From the NCBI GenBank assembly GCA_028564705.1, contig JAPXFQ010002758.1:248001-312000 (forward strand): DNA of 64,000 nucleotides, given 5' to 3'. Position numbers and translations under genes: made by a program. This DNA comes from Apricaphanius iberus. Lineage: Eukaryota; Chordata; Actinopteri; Cyprinodontiformes; Aphaniidae. Below are positions 31,720 to 64,000 of this stretch, in pieces; position 1 is the first letter of the stretch, and every line of letters starts with the position of its first letter. The notes under the pieces were generated by a model, which did not search any database, was not told the DNA's origin, and was given only the letters and a program-made list of their open reading frames with translations.

Positions 31720-33030
31720 TGTCAACTAAATCTGCTGTACCTCGTGTCCTGAAGAGCAGGGACCTCTACTCCAGGGTTAACTGCTAATATTGATAGAGAG
31801 TGACAGATGGCATGCTAAACGTTAGCCTTCAGTCTGTCATGTCTAGAGTAAATGAAAAGTTGTCAATTTAAAATAACACGAATACATTAGAAACATTTCC
31901 ACTTGAGGAGAAATAAGTGTTCATCAGTAACATTCAACTTAAAGAGGACCTATCCTAGCCTCAGAGCCTAGACACACCGCAGCAGGATAGTTTGCTAGGC
32001 TAGACCTGTCTAACCATAGACATATAGAAAGTAGACCCCGCATTGACCCCTCGGAAGCGAGAAATGCGGCCGCCATCTTGGACCGGGTTTCCTTCCCACA
32101 GACAAACCAAAACAGCAGCTGTAGCTACAACGTACACGACCACCCTGGGATGTATTCTTGTTCTAATCAAGGGACGATTGAGTGTATAGCTCGAGGGATT
32201 AGTTTTCAAGTAAAATTGAACATGTATCGTTTTAATTTTGTAAACATATATTAATTTACTCCAAAGTATGTGTCCTGTATCATAGCTTTATGTATCACGG
32301 TTTCAAAAACAAAAGCCGCAATAAAATCAGTTTAGTATTCATTGAGTTATGATCGATTAAGTCTGTCAAACAGATTACATTCTGAAGCGAGGAACACCGG
32401 TCCAAGATGGCGGCCAGAAGCGGTGTCTATCTTTATATGTCTAACAGCAAACCTGTTAGCATGTTAGCTCACTGGCTAATCAACGCAAATCCCAACTTTT
32501 GTATCATCGTGCAGTTTTATAAAATTCCAGGATTAAGAAATCGAGTCCAAATGCTTATTTACCGCATGAGTCTGATGTACCAAAACGGAACCGATGTTTG
32601 GGCAAATCTGATGTGTCGAAAGTGCAAATCGCCACCGAAAGTCTTCACGCGTAACCTTCACATTAAAAGCAGGTAAAATAAACATTGTCGCCTAAATCCT
32701 CACGCCTGTAGGATATTTTTCACATTTTCTCATGTTCCACCCACAAACCTCCGTTTATTTTATTACAATTTTATGTGATAACCGAACTCAAAGTAGTGCA
32801 TTATTTTGAAATGCAATAAAAATGAGACATGCTACGATTATTTTGTCCCAGACTCAGGCAAGACTGTAAAGTTTCTCTAGGTTTTACAAAGAGCAAATTG
32901 TTAATAGAACCACGAGGCACACTCTCGTCTAGTAGAAAAAAACAAACCGATTAGAATTTGAATTTAACCTGCCACCACTTGTAACTCATACCCTATCAAC
33001 ATAATCAAACCCAGTTACAAGGAGTCAGAC
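31720..33030. other. Intergenic region between brwd1 3' end and mipep start
   Basis: About 1.3 kb separates the probable brwd1 polyadenylation site from the mipep start codon; both genes are on the minus strand. It should contain the mipep promoter. There is no clear TATA box or long GC-rich island. The main visible structure is the inverted pair at 32068-32415. Confidence 0.6.
32068..32415. repeat. Inverted repeat with YY1-like cores
   Basis: GGCCGCCATCTTGGACCGG at 32068-32086 is the exact reverse complement of 32397-32415. The AAGATGGCGGC core matches the known YY1 binding motif. Similarity extends weakly inward, so the pair may be the ends of a MITE. The spacing to the mipep start codon is about 350-690 bp upstream. 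Confidence 0.6.
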
Positions 33031-33039
33031 AAAGAATAC

Positions 33040-34141
33040 ACCTTGGACTGATGTCTTTATTCATGGGAGGAATAGTTCTTTCATTGCACTCCATGACCAC
33101 ATTGAAATCTATTAAAGATGTAGTACGATTGAGCAAAAGGGTCACCAAGCAACTGTATTCGGAAACTTCCTCAAACAAAAAACAAAACAAAACATGACCG
33201 GCAATAAAAGTTAAGTCAACTTTGCAAAAAGAATTTAATACTGAAAACAGGTAACACAGGACAATCATAAAAGATCTTCCCAATATGAGAAATTGCAGTA
33301 TCTTGCTTGAAGTACTTTTGTTTTCTTTTGTACTTGGCAAAAAAAAAAGTACCAACTTGTGACACATGGCAAGAAAATGCATTTAGATGTAAAGGGGAAA
33401 AAAAGACAAACCCAGTCAGACTTAAATAAGCGCTTCGCTAGCAACTAATTGTTAACTCTCAATCACGTATTTACATCTACTGACTAGAATACAAAACAAA
33501 AAGAAATGTGGAGGGGCAAGAGAGTTCATTTGGCTCACCTCACAATACACTCAAGCTTTAGGTGTGTGGATTTACAAAGGAGTGCTGAAGTCAAAAACCT
33601 AGGCGTGGATTTTTTGGATCCAGTTGATGTGCTCGGACGTCTGCCGATCTGGAATCATTTATCCGTTCTTACCTTAGCTAGAACTGAACAAAAACCAACT
33701 GCATCTCTCCAGACTACAGTAAACTTAGTTGACCCCTGAGTTTCTAATGCAAAACTAGTGTATGAAATACCTCATTACAGTGTTTCTTAGTGCAAGCCAG
33801 CAATATGCTCGATTAAACAGAGGTATATTAGGATAGCACCCAAGCTGACGAGATTCCCCAGAAATGGTTATTCTGCCAAATCGCAATAACCAAAACAGGA
33901 GGCGATGTTTTGTCCTGTGTCCTTGTGAAAACCAGCAGTTCAAATGCTTGAATTTGTATTACATCTATAAACATGTTTTTTTTTCATAGAAAATATAAAT
34001 AATATCCCTGAATGAAACAGATTCACAGCATTTTAATCTTGAGGACTCCAGTGCTACTACCATAACTTGGCCATCGGGCGACCCCACCCAACCCGTCCAG
34101 TAAATGTCTTCCCTGTGGAGCTTGCAGCTCCAGCCGCCCTT
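33040..34141 (-). other. brwd1: brwd1 3' UTR with polyadenylation signal
   Basis: From the brwd1 stop codon at 34142-34144 the minus strand continues about 1.1 kb to an AATAAA (complement of 33056-33061), the only such hexamer I found in this interval. A cut site near 33035-33045 is inferred. The UTR end is not directly proved by sequence. Confidence 0.6.
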
Positions 34142-62179
<28,038 letters not shown>

Positions 62180-62298
62180 CTGTTAATGAGACGCGCCAGA
62201 ACACAGATAGACACGGTTAGGATGACAAGTGCTGCGACTGTGAGGCACGTCTCACATGGGTGGAGGAGAAAACTTAAAACAATAAAAGACAGCTTTCT

Positions 62299-62708
62299 TA
62301 TGGTGTGTTCACAGCGCCCCAAACGTCGACCTCAAGAGCAGCAAAATTACGTGTAAAGTCTATGGTTGAGGCCGTTTGAATCCGTTGCACAAGTCTATTT
62401 TTGAAACTTTTTCTGCGCTTCAAGCTCCAAAGCGCCAAAAGCCAGCAAGGCACAAGTTCGCCTAGCTGAGCTTTCGACGCTCTCGAGGCAGCTCGTCAGC
62501 CAATCACAGCATCTCACCTTAGTGACGTCGCCCGATGTCAAGGTTGTCTAGCCAACCACGATCCGCTAGTGATTCCAACATTGGGCAGAGAAAGGCCTGC
62601 CCACGCTGCGTGCTTTGCAAGCTGCCGCCTAAAAACGTACAGGCGTCAAACTAGTCGCTTAGCGAGCGTTGTTTGACGTCGACAAGGCGCGCGGTGTGAA
62701 AGCACATT
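62299..62708. mobile_element. MITE-like element with GTGTTCACAGCGC ends
   Basis: TGGTGTGTTCACAGCGC at the left resembles the reverse complement of the right end (ATGTGCTTTCACACCGCGC), and ACGTCGAC motifs lie inward of both ends. TTA occurs near each edge. The interior is unusually GC-rich for this window. No coding sequence. Confidence 0.5.
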
Positions 62709-62841
62709 ACTCAAACAAGTAGTTTGCCAGATAGAAATGCCATCAGTTCGGCAAACAGATCCATCTAGTTTGCATCTGTTGGCCTATTAAATGAATGTGA
62801 ACCTCCAAACAGCCGATGACCTACCACTTTAATATATTCAC

Positions 62842-63158
62842 TAGGGATGCACCGATTCTGGTATTGGGTATCGGCCCCAATACCGACTAATGTACTGGTA
62901 TCTGTATTAGCTAAAGTTAACGGATACTATGAACCGATACTTAAAATGTGGAAACTCTGTATTAATTACACAGAAAATTTTCATTTTAACTTGAAATTTT
63001 AGTTTTGCTGTCATAAAAAAAAAATCTATTTTTTACTCTAATTTACCATCATTTGTTATAACAAGCAGAGAAGAAATTAATTGCATTTTTTGTGTGGTAG
63101 AAAAATCGGCATTGGGATCAGCAAGTACTTTGAAAGAAGCAGTATTGTTGCATCCCTA
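62842..63158. mobile_element. hAT MITE, GGATGCA family, copy 3
   Basis: TAGGGATGCACCGATTC at the left and the complement of TTGTTGCATCCCTA at the right form the inverted ends. Perfect 8-bp duplications atattcac flank it (62834-62841, 63159-63166). Confidence 0.88.
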
Positions 63159-63689
63159 ATATTCACAATGCAGTACCACATCATAGAGTAATGGAAAACA
63201 TCAAAAGGATCAATCTGCAGTTTGAGAATAGCTCCTGGAAGTAGTGTATTGTACTTTCAAACTAACAGATTTTCATAATCCAACTAAATGAACAATTCTG
63301 TTTACATACATACTATAACAGCATTATTGTGAAATTAAAAGACTTCCGTTTTAATTTGAGAGCTATTTTCCAAAACACTAAATCTATTTCAATAGTTTTC
63401 AGGAAAATTACATTTTTTTACACACAATTTTTATGAATATTCAGTTTATCCTTTTATTTTTTCTTGCCTCAGTTAGAACACGTTGAACAATCATTATTAA
63501 AATCAAACAACAATATTGTTGATGATAAATTCAAAGTTAATTAAATTTTTCCTGAAAACGCTATAAATCCATCCATTTCCAGAGAGAGAGATCCACCAGG
63601 AAGGATCACTCTTCATCACCCAGGCCTACATTGTCAGGATACTTGCCAACCTTGAGACCTCAGAATTAGGGAGACATTGAAAAGGGCCA

Positions 63690-63900
63690 TGGTGTTACAG
63701 TCCCAGACCCACCCTGGCCCCCTTTTAGCCCCTCTTTATTAACCTCCTGGATATGCCCCTGCTCAGCAGCAGGAATAGTCGCTAATTAATCATTCTAAAA
63801 ACTCATAGGAGTCTCTGTGTCGGGAGAAGTATTTTTTCTTATTTTGGTAGCAGCGCAGCATTGAGTTTGTTGATTTTGCTGTAACTGTTTTCTGCTGAAA
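63690..63900 (+). repeat. Fragment related to the interior of the hAT MITE at 6906
   Basis: CCCTTTTAGCCCCTCTTTAT, CCTCCTGGAT and GCAGCGCAGCATT follow in the same order and spacing as in 7030-7260. The terminal inverted repeat is not visible here. Confidence 0.65.
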
Positions 63901-64000
63901 CACAAGCATGATCGGTCTCAAATAGCTGGAACAAAAAGCCTTGATCCACTGCTGAAGTTACCATCGGGCAGCAAAAAGAAAAGGAAACTAGACTTGAGGT

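Noticed and set aside
32407..32676. Plus-strand frame starting MAARSGVYLY
   Set aside because: It starts within the inverted-repeat arm upstream of mipep; no family match and no splice support. Possibly part of a repeat.
62180..64000. Search for the upstream brwd1 exon
   Set aside because: The visible sequence is MITEs and AT-rich intron; nothing matched the expected N-terminal family sequence.

Overview
The window is vertebrate nuclear DNA, most likely from a teleost fish. It holds two split, multi-exon, vertebrate-type genes with short exons and GT-AG (plus a few GC-AG) introns. The introns are AT-rich and full of fish-style mobile DNA: hAT and PIF/Harbinger-like MITEs, Tc1-like remnants, L2/CR1-group LINEs and a Ty3/gypsy element. 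No bacterial operons, rRNA or CRISPR arrays are present. I cannot name the species.

Both genes lie on the minus strand. At the right (62179 down to 34142) is BRWD1, a bromodomain and WD-repeat chromatin protein. The window holds 38 coding exons (about 2,060 codons) running from the WD-repeat region to the stop codon; the N-terminal exons lie beyond position 64000. Its 3' UTR ends near 33040. About 1.3 kb further on, in the same orientation, MIPEP (mitochondrial intermediate peptidase) starts at 31719. It runs through 18 exons (668 codons) to 1118; one short final exon should lie before position 1. I derived exon boundaries by translating the minus strand, matching splice sites and checking that phase is kept across every junction.

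The most structured non-genic region is the 15-kb MIPEP intron 17 (2643-17720). It contains a 5'-truncated LINE (about 4745-6490) and a four-level nest of transposons. A hAT-like element (6891-15016) was split by a hAT MITE (6906-13568). That was split by a PIF/Harbinger-like MITE (7336-13371), which in turn was split by a Ty3/gypsy retrotransposon with two 621-bp LTRs (7547-12991). Each level shows its own direct repeats at the ends. A second copy of the outer element sits in a BRWD1 intron (41684-43226) and itself contains a 96-bp fold-back insertion with a 7-bp target duplication.

Other points of note are three GC-AG introns (one in MIPEP, two in BRWD1), a possible frame-breaking 23-nt microexon next to one of them, an atypical second bromodomain with Thr at the usual Asn position, and a perfect inverted pair of YY1-like sequences upstream of MIPEP. 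The two genes have no evident functional link: one acts in mitochondrial protein import and maturation, the other on acetylated chromatin.
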